From assembly GCA_021776415.1 (NCBI GenBank), contig JAJFFY010000078.1, forward strand, positions 1 to 64,000: a stretch of 64,000 bases of DNA, written 5' to 3'. Origin of the DNA: Hyphococcus sp. GTDB lineage: Bacteria; Pseudomonadota; Alphaproteobacteria; Caulobacterales; Parvularculaceae. Every line of letters starts with the position of its first letter. Positions within the stretch are counted from its first letter, which is position 1. The translations under genes and the position numbers were made by a program. Shown one piece after another: positions 52,811-61,751 of the stretch. Below the pieces are notes generated by a model. That model was not told the origin of the DNA. It made no database searches and worked only from the letters and a program-made list of their open reading frames with translations.

Positions 52811-53098
52811 ATGAGTGTGCGCACAAACTTAAAGACGAAACCGGCGACGAAATTTTTTCGCACTGCAACATTTGCAGCGTTGCTTATCGCAGCATCGGCT
52901 TGCGCAACAACCGATCATAACGGCGCCGATGAATTTGCCGCGTATGGCTATTTAACGCCGGGACCGACCAGCGAGCCGGAACTAATCGGGCTTTATGCGT
53001 CGATGAAAGAGTGCAAAGCCGCCGGCAAAGCCTGGATGAGCCAGCAGGTTGTCGGCAATCCGATTTTTTCCGAATGCATGACGGTCGACAAAAACTAG
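52811..53098 (+). CDS. Small lipoprotein
   Basis: A 95-residue protein with a basic N-terminus (RTNLKTKPATKFF), a hydrophobic core (TATFAALLIAAS) and a lipobox ASAC for signal peptidase II cleavage. The short mature part has two more Cys (KECKAAG and SECMTVDKN) that may form a disulfide. Function unknown; a small envelope lipoprotein is likely. Confidence 0.7.
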   Translation: MSVRTNLKTKPATKFFRTATFAALLIAASACATTDHNGADEFAAYGYLTPGPTSEPELIGLYASMKECKAAGKAWMSQQVVGNPIFSECMTVDKN

Positions 53099-53118
53099 GT
53101 AGTTTGAATATTTGATGG

Positions 53119-53230
53119 TCGATCCTTCGCGACGCCGTTCTTCGAACGGCTCCTCAGGATGAGGGGGGCTAGTTTTTATTTGATATCCTCATCCTGAGGA
53201 GCGAACCGAAGGTTCGCGTCGCGAAGGACA
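53119..53230. repeat. Long inverted repeat (CCTTCGCGACG family)
   Basis: Two arms of about 42 bases, starting CCTTCGCGACGCCGTTCTTC on the left and ending GAAGGTTCGCGTCGCGAAGG on the right, meet around CTCCTCAGGATGAGG/CCTCATCCTGAGGAG. The arms are near-perfect reverse complements separated by 22 bases. It is a large hairpin-forming intergenic repeat; it may also act as a terminator between the lipoprotein and the convergent nitroreductase gene. Confidence 0.8.
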
Positions 53231-53277
53231 AGTGGGGCGTATATGTTGTATGAGAGTCCGGTTAAACGGATTTTGCT

Positions 53278-54423
53278 CTAACCCTCTATCAGTTTTGCGG
53301 TCAGCGGCTCGCGCGGCGCTGGCGGGATTGCGCCTGCATATCCCAACCTGACCAGCATTTGTACGGTTTCACCATTGTCCGCGCCAAGCAATTTGTGAAT
53401 GCTCTCATAGTGTTCGCGCATTTCCGCAAACTCCTGCAACGCCTGGCTCAGCGGATGAAACGCAACATTGCGCGCGGTCGCTGCAAGCTGCATGCGCACC
53501 CAAGAGCGCCCGGTCTCAAGCTGGTCGCGCCGCGAATTGGCGGCGGTTTTTATCCATGCATAGGCCGTCGCCGTCTCGCAGGCCTTTTCGTAAAACGACA
53601 GGCTCTGCTGATAGGCGGTTGCGCCGGCTTGATCCAATTTTTCCGGCGTGAGCAGGCCAACGGCTTTCAACGCATCGATTGGCGCGCCTGCAAGCGACAA
53701 TCCATATGGGTTTTCGTTGTTTTCGCGTTTGCCTATCCGCATCACGTCGATGCTTTCGCGGCGGGTGTGCGGCAGCGCCCATTCAACCCGCCATGCGTTT
53801 AGGGTGAGATTGCGCAAATCCTCAACCAACACGCCGTTCGACGATGTGTCTGCAAGAGCTGAAGACAATGCAGCATCGGTGATCGCCGTCAAATCATCGG
53901 CGGATGGGGTTTGCGCGGTGTCAAAGGCAAGGCGATTTGTGCGCCGCGACAAAACTTCTGAAAATAGCGGCTCGCGCGCCGGCGCATCTTCGACAAGTTT
54001 GACATGAGCGATCGGGCGCTGATCCAGAAGCGGGAAAGGCTCGCCCTCCGGAAAATATTCAATTTCAGCGCGATACCCTTTTTCCGCCGCCGCCTGCCGG
54101 ACAAGTTCCAAAAAACAACCGAAACCGATAGTGATCTGACGGTTCGGCGGGTCGGTATGCGGCAGTGTCCGGGTGAGATCGCAAAACACCGTGAAGCGAT
54201 CATCGCCATCAAGACGAATACGCCAGGGCTGCATGTTGTGTGGATTGGGCGCGAGAATAGCGTAGGCCAGAACATCTAGCCGCGGATCGCCAAAGCCTTG
54301 GCTGGCTTGTCGCCATGGCGCGCGCGCCTGTTTCGGATCGCGCGTCAGTCCCCAACCGCCGCCAAGTATAACAACTGCGCCGGCGCCGGTGAGCAATATC
54401 CGTCTTCTGGTAGTGTGTGGCAT
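53278..54423 (-). CDS. Tat-exported nitroreductase-like (Acg-type) protein
   Basis: A 381-residue protein of the nitroreductase superfamily, similar in layout to the Acg family. The N-terminus TTRRRILLTGAGAVVILGGG is a twin-arginine signal, so the protein is probably folded with FMN before export. The segment LAYAILAPNPHNMQPWRI matches the FMN-binding N-terminal part of nitroreductases, and VLSRRTNRLAFD is also typical. Substrate unknown; flavin storage or redox roles are possible. Stands alone between repeats. Confidence 0.75.
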   Translation of the reverse strand: MPHTTRRRILLTGAGAVVILGGGWGLTRDPKQARAPWRQASQGFGDPRLDVLAYAILAPNPHNMQPWRIRLDGDDRFTVFCDLTRTLPHTDPPNRQITIGFGCFLELVRQAAAEKGYRAEIEYFPEGEPFPLLDQRPIAHVKLVEDAPAREPLFSEVLSRRTNRLAFDTAQTPSADDLTAITDAALSSALADTSSNGVLVEDLRNLTLNAWRVEWALPHTRRESIDVMRIGKRENNENPYGLSLAGAPIDALKAVGLLTPEKLDQAGATAYQQSLSFYEKACETATAYAWIKTAANSRRDQLETGRSWVRMQLAATARNVAFHPLSQALQEFAEMREHYESIHKLLGADNGETVQMLVRLGYAGAIPPAPREPLTAKLIEG

Positions 54424-54450
54424 TGTTCGCTCTCCCCTTAATGCTTTAGC

Positions 54451-54541
54451 CTAGATCATCAGGTGTTTCCTATTAAACGCTCGATGATCTAGATTCTTTG
54501 CTGCGCGCCTTTGGGCGCGAAAAACCGGTTCCCACTTTTTC
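54451..54541. repeat. Palindromic repeat (CTAGATCATC family)
   Basis: CTAGATCATC (54451-54460) and GATGATCTAG (54483-54492) are inverted, followed by GCGCGCC-TTT-GGGCGCG and AAAACCGGTTCCCACTTTTT. The last part resembles the segment AAAACCGGTAACCACTTTTC in the repeat at 60159-60260, so both belong to one family common between alphaproteobacterial genes. Confidence 0.7.
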
Positions 54542-54549
54542 GCCCGGCG

Positions 54550-55800
54550 CTAAAATGGCTTGTCGATAGACGGCGACAGCGCGCTGAACAGCTGCGGGCC
54601 ATCTTCGTTCATGTAAAGGCAATCTTCGAGGCGAATGCCAAACTCGTCGAAGATATAAATCCCCGGCTCGTTTGAAAAACACATCCCCGGTGCAATTTTT
54701 GTTTTCTCGCCCTCAACAAAATTCACCGGCTCGTGCCCATCCATGCCGATGCCATGGCCGAGACGATGCGATAGCCCCGGGGTTTGGTAACGCGGGCCGT
54801 AGCCTTCGCTTTCATAAAAACTACGCACCACATCATCAACTTCGCCGGCGGCAACGCCGATTTGCATGGTCTCCAAAGCCAGCTCCTGACCGCGCTTGAC
54901 CGTGTTCCAGACCGCGCGTTGTTTTTCATTCGGCTCGCCAAACACCCAACTGCGCGAAATATCAGACACGTAGTCCTGAACCGAACAGCCACAGTCCATT
55001 AAAATGACCGAGCCCTCCGTGACCGTCTGCGGTTGGCGCGTCCCATGCGGGTAAGCGCTGGCTTCGCCGAGCAGCGCCATGGAAAATTGCACTTCGCCGC
55101 CAAGCTCGCGAGTGGCGGCGCTCATCATCTCGGATAATTCGCCTGCGCTCATGCCGGCTTTGATTTTCGGGTGGATATATTTGTAAGCGGCGATGGTGAT
55201 ATCGCTTGCGGTCTGCATCAGCGCGATTTCGGCGGCGGATTTATACATCCGGCAGCCCCGCGTGATCGCGGCGCCGGAAACAATTTCAACGCCCCGCGCG
55301 GCTTTTTGCACGCCATCGACAATGAAATGCCGCACGGTTTCTTCAATCGCCAGTTTGCCGCTCGCCGCACCGCGATCTTTTAAGACGCCAGCGACAAGTG
55401 CGAACGGGCTCTCATTTTCATGCCAGGTGCGAATATCATCGCCTACGGCCATGGTTTCACGGATAGAAGGCTCTTCAAAGTAAGGCGTTACAACAGCTAT
55501 ATCGCCAGTCGCCGGAATAATTGCGCCGGTAAAGCGTTCAGAGCGCCACCATCTGACGCCGGTGAAATAGACCAGCGCCGATCCAGCCTCGAGAACAAGC
55601 GCGCCGATCCCGGCCTCGCGCATCAAATGTTGCGCCTTGGCGATGCGGCGCTTGCGTTCATCAACGGAAATCGACTGCGCATCTTTGGCGATGTTTGACA
55701 ATTTCTTCGCCGCTGCATTACCCGTAAAGGCGGCGGCGCCGGCAAGCGCTGCGCCGCTAATGCCGGCGGTTTTAAGGAAAGTGCGTTTTGACATCGCCAT
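54550..55800 (-). CDS. Tat-exported M24 family metallopeptidase
   Basis: A 416-residue peptidase of family M24 (Xaa-Pro aminopeptidase type). The N-terminus MAMSKRTFLKTAGISGAALA is a twin-arginine-like signal (KR pair). After a creatinase-like N-terminal domain (about 45-185), the pita-bread domain shows metal ligands in LMDCGCSVQDYVSDISRSW (two Asp), GHGIGMDGHEP (His), SNEPGIYI (Glu) and RLEDCLY (Glu). All five expected ligands are present, so it is likely active on proline peptides in the periplasm. It has no linked operon partner. Confidence 0.88.
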   Translation of the reverse strand: MAMSKRTFLKTAGISGAALAGAAAFTGNAAAKKLSNIAKDAQSISVDERKRRIAKAQHLMREAGIGALVLEAGSALVYFTGVRWWRSERFTGAIIPATGDIAVVTPYFEEPSIRETMAVGDDIRTWHENESPFALVAGVLKDRGAASGKLAIEETVRHFIVDGVQKAARGVEIVSGAAITRGCRMYKSAAEIALMQTASDITIAAYKYIHPKIKAGMSAGELSEMMSAATRELGGEVQFSMALLGEASAYPHGTRQPQTVTEGSVILMDCGCSVQDYVSDISRSWVFGEPNEKQRAVWNTVKRGQELALETMQIGVAAGEVDDVVRSFYESEGYGPRYQTPGLSHRLGHGIGMDGHEPVNFVEGEKTKIAPGMCFSNEPGIYIFDEFGIRLEDCLYMNEDGPQLFSALSPSIDKPF

Positions 55801-55886
55801 AGGGGTGTTCCTCCGGGAAAATTCTGGATCGGTGTGTTGTTGTCCTCAGCCTAGCACATATGACGCTATGCATTACCATTCATCAG

Positions 55887-55981
55887 TGTCATTGCCGGAC
55901 TTGTTCCGGCAATCCAGAATGGCAAGTCTTTGATTTTCTATTCATTTGTTCTGGATCACCGGAATAAATCCGGTGATGACA
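55887..55981. repeat. Inverted repeat (TGTCATTGCCGG family)
   Basis: TGTCATTGCCGGACTTGTTC on the left and GAATAAATCCGGTGATGACA on the right form an imperfect inverted repeat with inner CCAGAA/TTCTGG arms. It lies in the 250-bp gap between the P450 and peptidase genes, which contains no ORF of note. Confidence 0.7.
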
Positions 55982-56050
55982 CCGGGTTGGAATAACGGGT
56001 TATACGACAGTGAAAAGCAGTAGCTTTTTCTAAACCGGATAGCAGTGACC

Positions 56051-57292
56051 CTAAGGGATAATCCGCACCGGCAGGCCGGCATATCCGTGTACAAAGTTCG
56101 ACTTAATCGGCGTCGGCGCGCCGGCAATCTCGATCCGGGTCCAGCGTTTCATGATTTCCTCGAGCAAAATCCGCAATTGCAGCTCCGCCAGGCGCTTGCC
56201 CATGCAGCGATGAATGCCGAAGCCGAAGGACAGATTGCGCCGGGCGTTGTCGCGTTCAATATCAAACGCCTCGCCACTGCTGAAAACCTTTTCGTCGCGA
56301 TTGCCTGATGCATACCACATCACGACTTTGTCGCCTTTTTTGATACGCTTGCCGCCAAGCTCCACATCGACGAGTGCGGTGCGGCGCATATGCGCAATCG
56401 GCGTCTGCCAGCGGATGAGTTCAGAAATTGCATTATCCATCAGCGTCGGATTGGCTTTGAGCTTTTGCAATTCTTCAGGATATTGATCGAAGGCGACGAT
56501 CGCGCCGGACATTGAGTTGCGCGTCGTATCATTGCCGCCAATGATCAGGACCAGAATATTGCCGAGAAAATTCATCGGGTTCATATCTGCGGTCGCCGGG
56601 CTTTGCGCCAACATCGAGACGAGATCGAAGCCGTCTTGTTTATCTTTTCGGGCGCGCCACAGCTTGGTGAAATGAAACAGGCAGGACTTTAGTTCTTTGA
56701 TGCGCTCGGCATCGGTTGCGACAACGCCAAGCCCTGGCTCCATCGTCGCCACGTCCGACCAGCGGGTGAGTTTTGCGCGATCTTCAAACGGAAAATCCAA
56801 CAGCGTCGCCAGCATTTGTGTTGTCAGGTCAATTGAAACCGTCGGGACCCAGTCGAACACTTCGCCGACCGGCAGGCTGTCTAAAAGAACGCTAGTGCGT
56901 TCGCGAATGATGGTTTCAAAATGCGCAAGATTAGGGCGGGCGACAATACCGGAGACGGCGCCGCGTTGCGCTGAATGTCGCGGCGGGTCCATGGCGATAA
57001 AGCCTTCAAGCGCATAGCCGCTAAGCTCGAAAGCGAGATCGTCATGGATGATGATGCCGCCCAGTCGGCTGTCCGACGAGAAAACCTCGTGATTGGTCTC
57101 AACCGCAAGAATGTCTTGATGGGAAGTGACCGACCAATAGGGCCCGTAGGCGCTGTCAGCGCAATAATGCACCGGATCCTCGCGGCGCATGCGCTCGAAA
57201 ATCGGCCAGTATTTGCGGCAATCCCAAAGCGCGGGATCGGCGACATTGATATCCGCCAGAGGCGCTTTGCTGATTTGTTCGGCCGACGACAT
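56051..57292 (-). CDS. CYP153-like cytochrome P450 (alkane hydroxylase)
   Basis: A 413-residue soluble P450 from ATG 57292; the longer upstream reading crosses a terminator and is rejected. It shows the CYP153-like N-terminal segment KYWPIFERMRREDPVHYC, then GPYWSVTSHQDI, the I-helix GGNDTTRNSMSG, the ExxR helix SELIRWQTPIAHMRR and the heme-binding FGFGIHRCMGKRLA (Cys about 363). CYP153 enzymes hydroxylate the end carbon of medium-chain alkanes, using ferredoxin and ferredoxin reductase. No redox partner genes are beside it, so they must be encoded elsewhere. Confidence 0.87.
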   Translation of the reverse strand: MSSAEQISKAPLADINVADPALWDCRKYWPIFERMRREDPVHYCADSAYGPYWSVTSHQDILAVETNHEVFSSDSRLGGIIIHDDLAFELSGYALEGFIAMDPPRHSAQRGAVSGIVARPNLAHFETIIRERTSVLLDSLPVGEVFDWVPTVSIDLTTQMLATLLDFPFEDRAKLTRWSDVATMEPGLGVVATDAERIKELKSCLFHFTKLWRARKDKQDGFDLVSMLAQSPATADMNPMNFLGNILVLIIGGNDTTRNSMSGAIVAFDQYPEELQKLKANPTLMDNAISELIRWQTPIAHMRRTALVDVELGGKRIKKGDKVVMWYASGNRDEKVFSSGEAFDIERDNARRNLSFGFGIHRCMGKRLAELQLRILLEEIMKRWTRIEIAGAPTPIKSNFVHGYAGLPVRIIP

Positions 57293-57358
57293 AAAGTCGG
57301 TTCTATCGTTTTCCGGGACAGGGCCGCAAGCGTTCTGCTTGCGGCAATTGCGCAAACA

Positions 57359-57389
57359 AAAAGGGCCCGGCGGTTTGCAGGGCCCTTTT
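57359..57389 (-). terminator. Terminator after response regulator gene
   Basis: AAAAGGGCCC and GGGCCCTTTT form a 10-bp stem around an 11-base loop, 29 bases past the response regulator stop on the minus strand. A second perfect hairpin (GCCGCAAGC-GTTCT-GCTTGCGGC, 57323-57345) lies between it and the P450 start and may be a further stop or part of the P450 leader. Confidence 0.8.
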
Positions 57390-57417
57390 GAAATGTTGCT
57401 CGTCAATCGCTAGCTGC

Positions 57418-58893
57418 CTACCCTGCGCGGCGGACTTCCAGATCGTGTTCGCGCAGTTTGCGGTATAGGGTTGAGCGGCCCATGCCGAGGCGGCGGGCGA
57501 CTTCCGACATTTTGCCCTCATAGGTCTCAATTGCCAGGGCGATCAGGTCTTTTTCGATTTCCTGTAATGAGCGCAGATGCCCTTCGCGGTCGAACACGGC
57601 AACGGCGTCAGTAGCGCCAGCCGCTTGATGTTTGGCGCCAGCGGGAAGCTCGGCATGCGGCAATTCTTCGTCGCCGACCATCGGCGGGCCAGAATGGACG
57701 CCGGCATTTTGAAATTCATCTGTAAGGAGAGGAAAGTCTTCTGCAGACAGGTGGGAATCTTCACTGAGCACGACGGCGCGGAAAATTGTGTTTTCAAGCT
57801 GGCGCACATTGCCTGGCCATGGCTGGGTAGTGAGAACTTCAAGAACTTCATGGCGCACGCCGCGCACATCGCGTCGTTCTTCGGCGTTATAACGACCAAT
57901 GAAATGCTCGATCAGCGCCGGAATATCTTCCGCCCGGTCGCGCAGCGGCGGGACTTCTACAGGGAACACATTGAGGCGATAAAACAGATCTTCGCGAAAT
58001 TCTCCATCCTTCACCGCCTTGGAGAGATCGCGGTTGGTAGCGGAAATCACGCGAATATCGACCTTCGTTGTGCGCTTGGCGCCAATCGGGTCAACTTCGC
58101 CTTCCTGCAGCACACGGAGCAGTTTGACCTGCATGTCCTGCGGCAACTCGCCGACCTCATCGAGGAAAATCGTGCCGCCATTGGCCTCTTGAAACTTGCC
58201 CACATGCTTGGCGTTGGCGCCGGTGAAGGAGCCTTTCTCATGGCCGAAAAGAATGCTTTCCACCAGATTTTCAGGGATAGCGCCGCAATTGACGGTAATG
58301 AACGGGCGGCCGGCGCGCTCGGAAGAGCCTTGAATAGCGCGGGCGACCATTTCCTTGCCGGTGCCAGATTCGCCGGTAATCAAAATCGGAATATTGGACG
58401 CCGCGGCGCGCTCGCCAAGCTTCATCACATGGCGCAACGCTGTGCTCTCGCCGATGAGGTCGCCGAATTGCAACGATCCCTCGCGTTTGCGTTTCAGGCG
58501 CGAGACTTCGCCCTGCAGGGAGGTCAGGTTCAGTGCGTTGTTGATCGAGACGACAACGCGCTCGGGCGAGGCGGGTTTTACAAAAAAGTCGGTGGCGCCG
58601 CATTGCATGGCTTCAACAACCGTATCGATGCCGCCCTGAGCGGTCAGTACGATCGCCGGTAATTCTTCACGGAATGATTTCATCCGCTTCAACGTCTCCA
58701 TGCCGCCAAGACCGGGCATGCGCAGATCAAGCATGACAACGCCGACATCGCTGCCTTGCTGGCTATGCAACAAATCAAGCGCATTCTCGCCGCTATCGGC
58801 CTGCAAAACCGGATAGCCGGCTTTTTCACATACGGCGCGCATGAGCCGGCGCTGAGTGGGGTCGTCATCAACGATTAATACGGTCTTCACCAT
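57418..58893 (-). CDS. NtrC-type sigma-54 response regulator
   Basis: A 491-residue response regulator. The receiver domain (1-120) has the acidic pocket VDDDPTQR and phosphoacceptor D56 (VMLDLRMPG). The AAA+ domain (about 145-380) carries GESGTGKEMVARAI, the sigma-54 contact loop as GSFTGA (usual GAFTGA, one change), GGTIFLDEVGELP and the Arg finger region NRDLSKAV. A Fis-type helix-turn-helix ends the protein (EVARRLGMGRSTLYRKL). No partner kinase is adjacent, so it is an orphan; its target genes are unknown. Confidence 0.93.
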   Translation of the reverse strand: MVKTVLIVDDDPTQRRLMRAVCEKAGYPVLQADSGENALDLLHSQQGSDVGVVMLDLRMPGLGGMETLKRMKSFREELPAIVLTAQGGIDTVVEAMQCGATDFFVKPASPERVVVSINNALNLTSLQGEVSRLKRKREGSLQFGDLIGESTALRHVMKLGERAAASNIPILITGESGTGKEMVARAIQGSSERAGRPFITVNCGAIPENLVESILFGHEKGSFTGANAKHVGKFQEANGGTIFLDEVGELPQDMQVKLLRVLQEGEVDPIGAKRTTKVDIRVISATNRDLSKAVKDGEFREDLFYRLNVFPVEVPPLRDRAEDIPALIEHFIGRYNAEERRDVRGVRHEVLEVLTTQPWPGNVRQLENTIFRAVVLSEDSHLSAEDFPLLTDEFQNAGVHSGPPMVGDEELPHAELPAGAKHQAAGATDAVAVFDREGHLRSLQEIEKDLIALAIETYEGKMSEVARRLGMGRSTLYRKLREHDLEVRRAG

Positions 58894-59021
58894 GGCGAAC
58901 AGGTTCCTGCAGTTATCTGACTTGGCGGAAGCTTCTGCTATCGGGGTAAAGATCGGTTTAAAACCGTGTCATATCGGTACGTTTCGGGCTTGCTGCCGCG
59001 CGATAACCATTCGTCTACGAA

Positions 59022-59036
59022 TTAACGCCTTGTTAA
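59022..59036. promoter_or_regulatory. CtrA-type box
   Basis: TTAACGCCTTGTTAA fits TTAA-N7-TTAA, the full binding motif of the alphaproteobacterial cell-cycle regulator CtrA. It lies 129 bases before the response regulator start (minus strand) and 88 before the hydrolase start (plus strand), inside a wider AATTAAC/GTTAATT dyad (59020-59038). Either gene could be its target. Confidence 0.55.
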
Positions 59037-59123
59037 TTGCCTAAGCAGCGACAAAAAAAGGATATTTGCGGCGGCGTCCGGCTGCGCTATCAAGGCGGCA
59101 GGTCACCTGGAAAGCACGAAGAT

Positions 59124-60113
59124 ATGGCATCGAACGAGAAAAATCGAAAAAGGGGCGATTTGATCCGGCCTTTGGCGGATCTGGCCGGCGCCAAGCCGCC
59201 GGCGCCGGAATGGTTTGAACAGGCGATCAACACGCCCTCGGAGGAGGGAAGCGTTAAAGTTTCCGGTGCGAAGATCCGCTATTCCGCCTGGGGCGAAAGG
59301 GGAAAGCGGGGGCTGTTATTCGTTCATGGCGGTCGCGCCCATCGCAACTGGTGGCGGCCATTTGCGCCGTTTTTCGCACAAAACCGCCGGGTGGCGGCGC
59401 TGGATCTGTCGGGCATGGGCGATTCGGACTGGCGCGATCAATATTCCCTCGATTGTCTGGTCGATGAGCTGTTTGCGGTGATCGACAAGGCCGGACTGGC
59501 CGAAGGCGGTCGTCCGACCATTGTCGGCCACAGTTTCGGCGGCTGGGTGACGCTTGCGGCGGTGGAGCGCGAAGGCGACCGGCTCGGCGGTGCGGTGGTG
59601 ATCGACAGCCCGTTAGGCGTGCCCGATCCCGATGAGGGTTATTCGGTCGTGCGCGCCGACCGGGATAAGCCTGCCGCCACTGCGACCACGATGCGGGTCT
59701 ATAAGACCATTGAGGAGCCGATCGCGCGGTTCCGGCTGTTGCCTAACCAGCCGGCGGAGCATCTTTTCCTGCTCGACTATATCGCCAGACAGGGGTTGCG
59801 CCGCGCGCCCATGGAAGACGGCGGCGAGGGCTGGACATGGAAATTTGATCCCGACAAGGGCAAGAATTTCGATATTCAGTTTGAGCGCGACCTGTTGCGC
59901 GCCGCCCGCTGCCCGCTCGCTTTTATATATGGGGAAAAATCAATGTTCGCCCAGGGTGATTCGCTCAGCCATCTGCGCGACCAGGCGAGGGGGCGTTCTC
60001 CGTTCATTATGATGCCTGAGGCCCATCACCATTTGATGATGGATCAGCCGATGGCGTTCATATCCGCCCTGCGCACGTTGTTCAGCTGTTGGCCGGTTCG
60101 GGTCGGCGGCTAA
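59124..60113 (+). CDS. Alpha/beta fold hydrolase
   Basis: A 329-residue alpha/beta hydrolase. ATG 59124 (MASNEKNRKRGDL) is preferred over a TTG 87 bases upstream. The protein has LLFVHGGRAHRNWW (oxyanion), DLSGMGDSDWRD and the nucleophile elbow VGHSFGGW (S137). The acid is probably in IYGEKSMFAQGD, and the base His is in MPEAHHHLMMDQP. No special substrate motif is seen; esterase, lipase or epoxide hydrolase roles are open. Confidence 0.82.
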   Translation: MASNEKNRKRGDLIRPLADLAGAKPPAPEWFEQAINTPSEEGSVKVSGAKIRYSAWGERGKRGLLFVHGGRAHRNWWRPFAPFFAQNRRVAALDLSGMGDSDWRDQYSLDCLVDELFAVIDKAGLAEGGRPTIVGHSFGGWVTLAAVEREGDRLGGAVVIDSPLGVPDPDEGYSVVRADRDKPAATATTMRVYKTIEEPIARFRLLPNQPAEHLFLLDYIARQGLRRAPMEDGGEGWTWKFDPDKGKNFDIQFERDLLRAARCPLAFIYGEKSMFAQGDSLSHLRDQARGRSPFIMMPEAHHHLMMDQPMAFISALRTLFSCWPVRVGG

Positions 60114-60158
60114 CGGGCTTGCCCAAAGCGTTGAAATCCGTCAAAAACAACTAAATTC

Positions 60159-60260
60159 AGAGCAGGATCACAGATGATTGAATCAGATCCTGCTCTAGTT
60201 TCTTAGTGGTCGCGTGATCAAACCGTAAAACCGGTAACCACTTTTCCTGATCACGCTCTA
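60159..60260. repeat. Palindromic repeat (AGAGCAGGATC family)
   Basis: AGAGCAGGATC (60159-60169) and GATCCTGCTCT (60186-60196) are perfectly inverted. GTGATCAAACCGTAAAACCG and CCACTTTTCCTGATCACGCT then form a second imperfect hairpin. It is related to the repeat at 54451-54541 and sits between the hydrolase and coxIV-like genes. Confidence 0.75.
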
Positions 60261-60272
60261 ACGGGGTGAATT

Positions 60273-60497
60273 ATGTCTGACGAAGCTATCCAGCGACTAA
60301 AAGATGCAGAAGAACATCAACGGTCCTATGACGGCATTATGACCGCCTCGACCGAGATCGGCGTTCCCTTCGCGATGGCGCTAACGGTGTTTTTTACAAG
60401 CCTGGTGATGGCCAACGGGATTTGGCTGTCCCTGTTCGCCAGCGTCGCCACCTATGTTTTCGCCCATCTCGTGGTGAAAAATTTCTTTTCCCATTAG
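60273..60497 (+). CDS. aa3-type cytochrome c oxidase subunit IV-like
   Basis: A 74-residue protein of the bacterial aa3 oxidase subunit IV type. It has a short cytoplasmic N-terminus with RSYDGIMTAS, followed by two hydrophobic segments (VPFAMALTVFFTSLVMANG and LSLFASVATYVFAHLVV). Such proteins associate with aa3 oxidase and are often encoded just ahead of the transhydrogenase genes in Alphaproteobacteria, as here (36 bases before pntAA). Confidence 0.78.
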   Translation: MSDEAIQRLKDAEEHQRSYDGIMTASTEIGVPFAMALTVFFTSLVMANGIWLSLFASVATYVFAHLVVKNFFSH

Positions 60498-60533
60498 CCC
60501 TTATGTGACGCTGCGCGTGATGCCGGAGGCCCG

Positions 60534-61751
60534 ATGAAAATTGCCGTCCTGAAAGAAACGCGAGCCGATGAGACACGCGTTGCCGCCTCGCCTGAGACCG
60601 TCAAAAAATTCGTCGGGCTCGGCGCTGAAGTCGCGGTTCAAGCCGGCGCCGGAGACGGCGCAAGGTTTTCCGACGCTGAATATCGCGAGGCCGGCGCGGA
60701 AGTCAGGCCGAGCGCCGCCGATACGGCGCAGTCAGCCGATCTGGTCATCAAAGTGCAACGCCCATCCACTGAGGAGCTGCGGGTGTTTGGACGCGGCGCC
60801 AGACTGGCGGCAATCCTCTCCCCGTTTGACGAGCCGGACAGCGTGGAAGCTTATGCGCGCCTTGGCGTTGATGCGCTGGCGCTTGATCTGATGCCGCGCA
60901 TTACCCGCGCGCAGTCGATGGATGTGCTTTCATCGCAATCAAATCTTGCAGGCTACAAAGCGGTGATAGATGCGGCGGCGTATTTCGGCAAAGCGTTGCC
61001 GATGATGATGACGGCGGCCGGCACGATTGCGCCGGCGAAAGTCTTCGTCATGGGCGCCGGCGTTGCCGGGTTGCAGGCGATCGCCACCGCGCGGCGGCTC
61101 GGCGCCGTGGTCTCGGCCACCGATGTGCGCCTTGCCGCAAAAGAACAAGTCGAAAGCCTTGGCGCGACGTTCGTCACCGTTGACGAAGAAGCAATGAAAG
61201 ACGCCGAGACCGCGGCCGGTTACGCCAAGGAAATGTCGGAAGATTTCCAGAAGCGCCAGGCTGAGTTTGTCGCCGAACATATCAAGAAGCAGGACATCGT
61301 GATCACCACCGCGCTGATCCCCGGTCGGCCGGCGCCCAAACTGATTAGCGAGGAGATGGTGCGCGCGATGCGGCCGGGATCGGTGATTGTCGATCTGGCG
61401 GCGGTGCAGGGCGGCAATGTCGCGCTGACGCGTCCGGGCGATGCGATAGAGATCGACGGCGTCACCATTCTTGGTTTCAACAATGTGCCGGGCCGGCTGG
61501 CTGCGGATGCATCGAGCCTTCTGGCGCGCAACATTTTTAATTTCATTTCCGCGTTCTGGGATGCCGACAAACACGAATTCGTCGTCGATTGGGATGACGA
61601 TATATTCAAGGGCGTGGCGCTGACCCGCGACGGCGCGGTGATCCATCCGGGCTTTATCAGCGAAGATGCGGCGCCCGCGCCAGCGGCTTCGACGGAAGAT
61701 GCCGCCGAAGATGAAGCCTCTGCCTCTGAAGGAGCTGACGATGCAGGATAA
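60534..61751 (+). CDS. pntAA: NAD(P) transhydrogenase alpha subunit, part 1
   Basis: The soluble NAD(H)-binding domain I of proton-translocating transhydrogenase, which makes NADPH from NADH using the proton gradient. The 405-residue protein starts [20 protein letters not shown] and has the NAD fold [24 protein letters not shown] and [18 protein letters not shown]. The tail is Ala/Glu/Asp-rich (about 380-405) and is a likely linker. It overlaps pntAB by 11 bases. Confidence 0.95.
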   Translation: MKIAVLKETRADETRVAASPETVKKFVGLGAEVAVQAGAGDGARFSDAEYREAGAEVRPSAADTAQSADLVIKVQRPSTEELRVFGRGARLAAILSPFDEPDSVEAYARLGVDALALDLMPRITRAQSMDVLSSQSNLAGYKAVIDAAAYFGKALPMMMTAAGTIAPAKVFVMGAGVAGLQAIATARRLGAVVSATDVRLAAKEQVESLGATFVTVDEEAMKDAETAAGYAKEMSEDFQKRQAEFVAEHIKKQDIVITTALIPGRPAPKLISEEMVRAMRPGSVIVDLAAVQGGNVALTRPGDAIEIDGVTILGFNNVPGRLAADASSLLARNIFNFISAFWDADKHEFVVDWDDDIFKGVALTRDGAVIHPGFISEDAAPAPAASTEDAAEDEASASEGADDAG

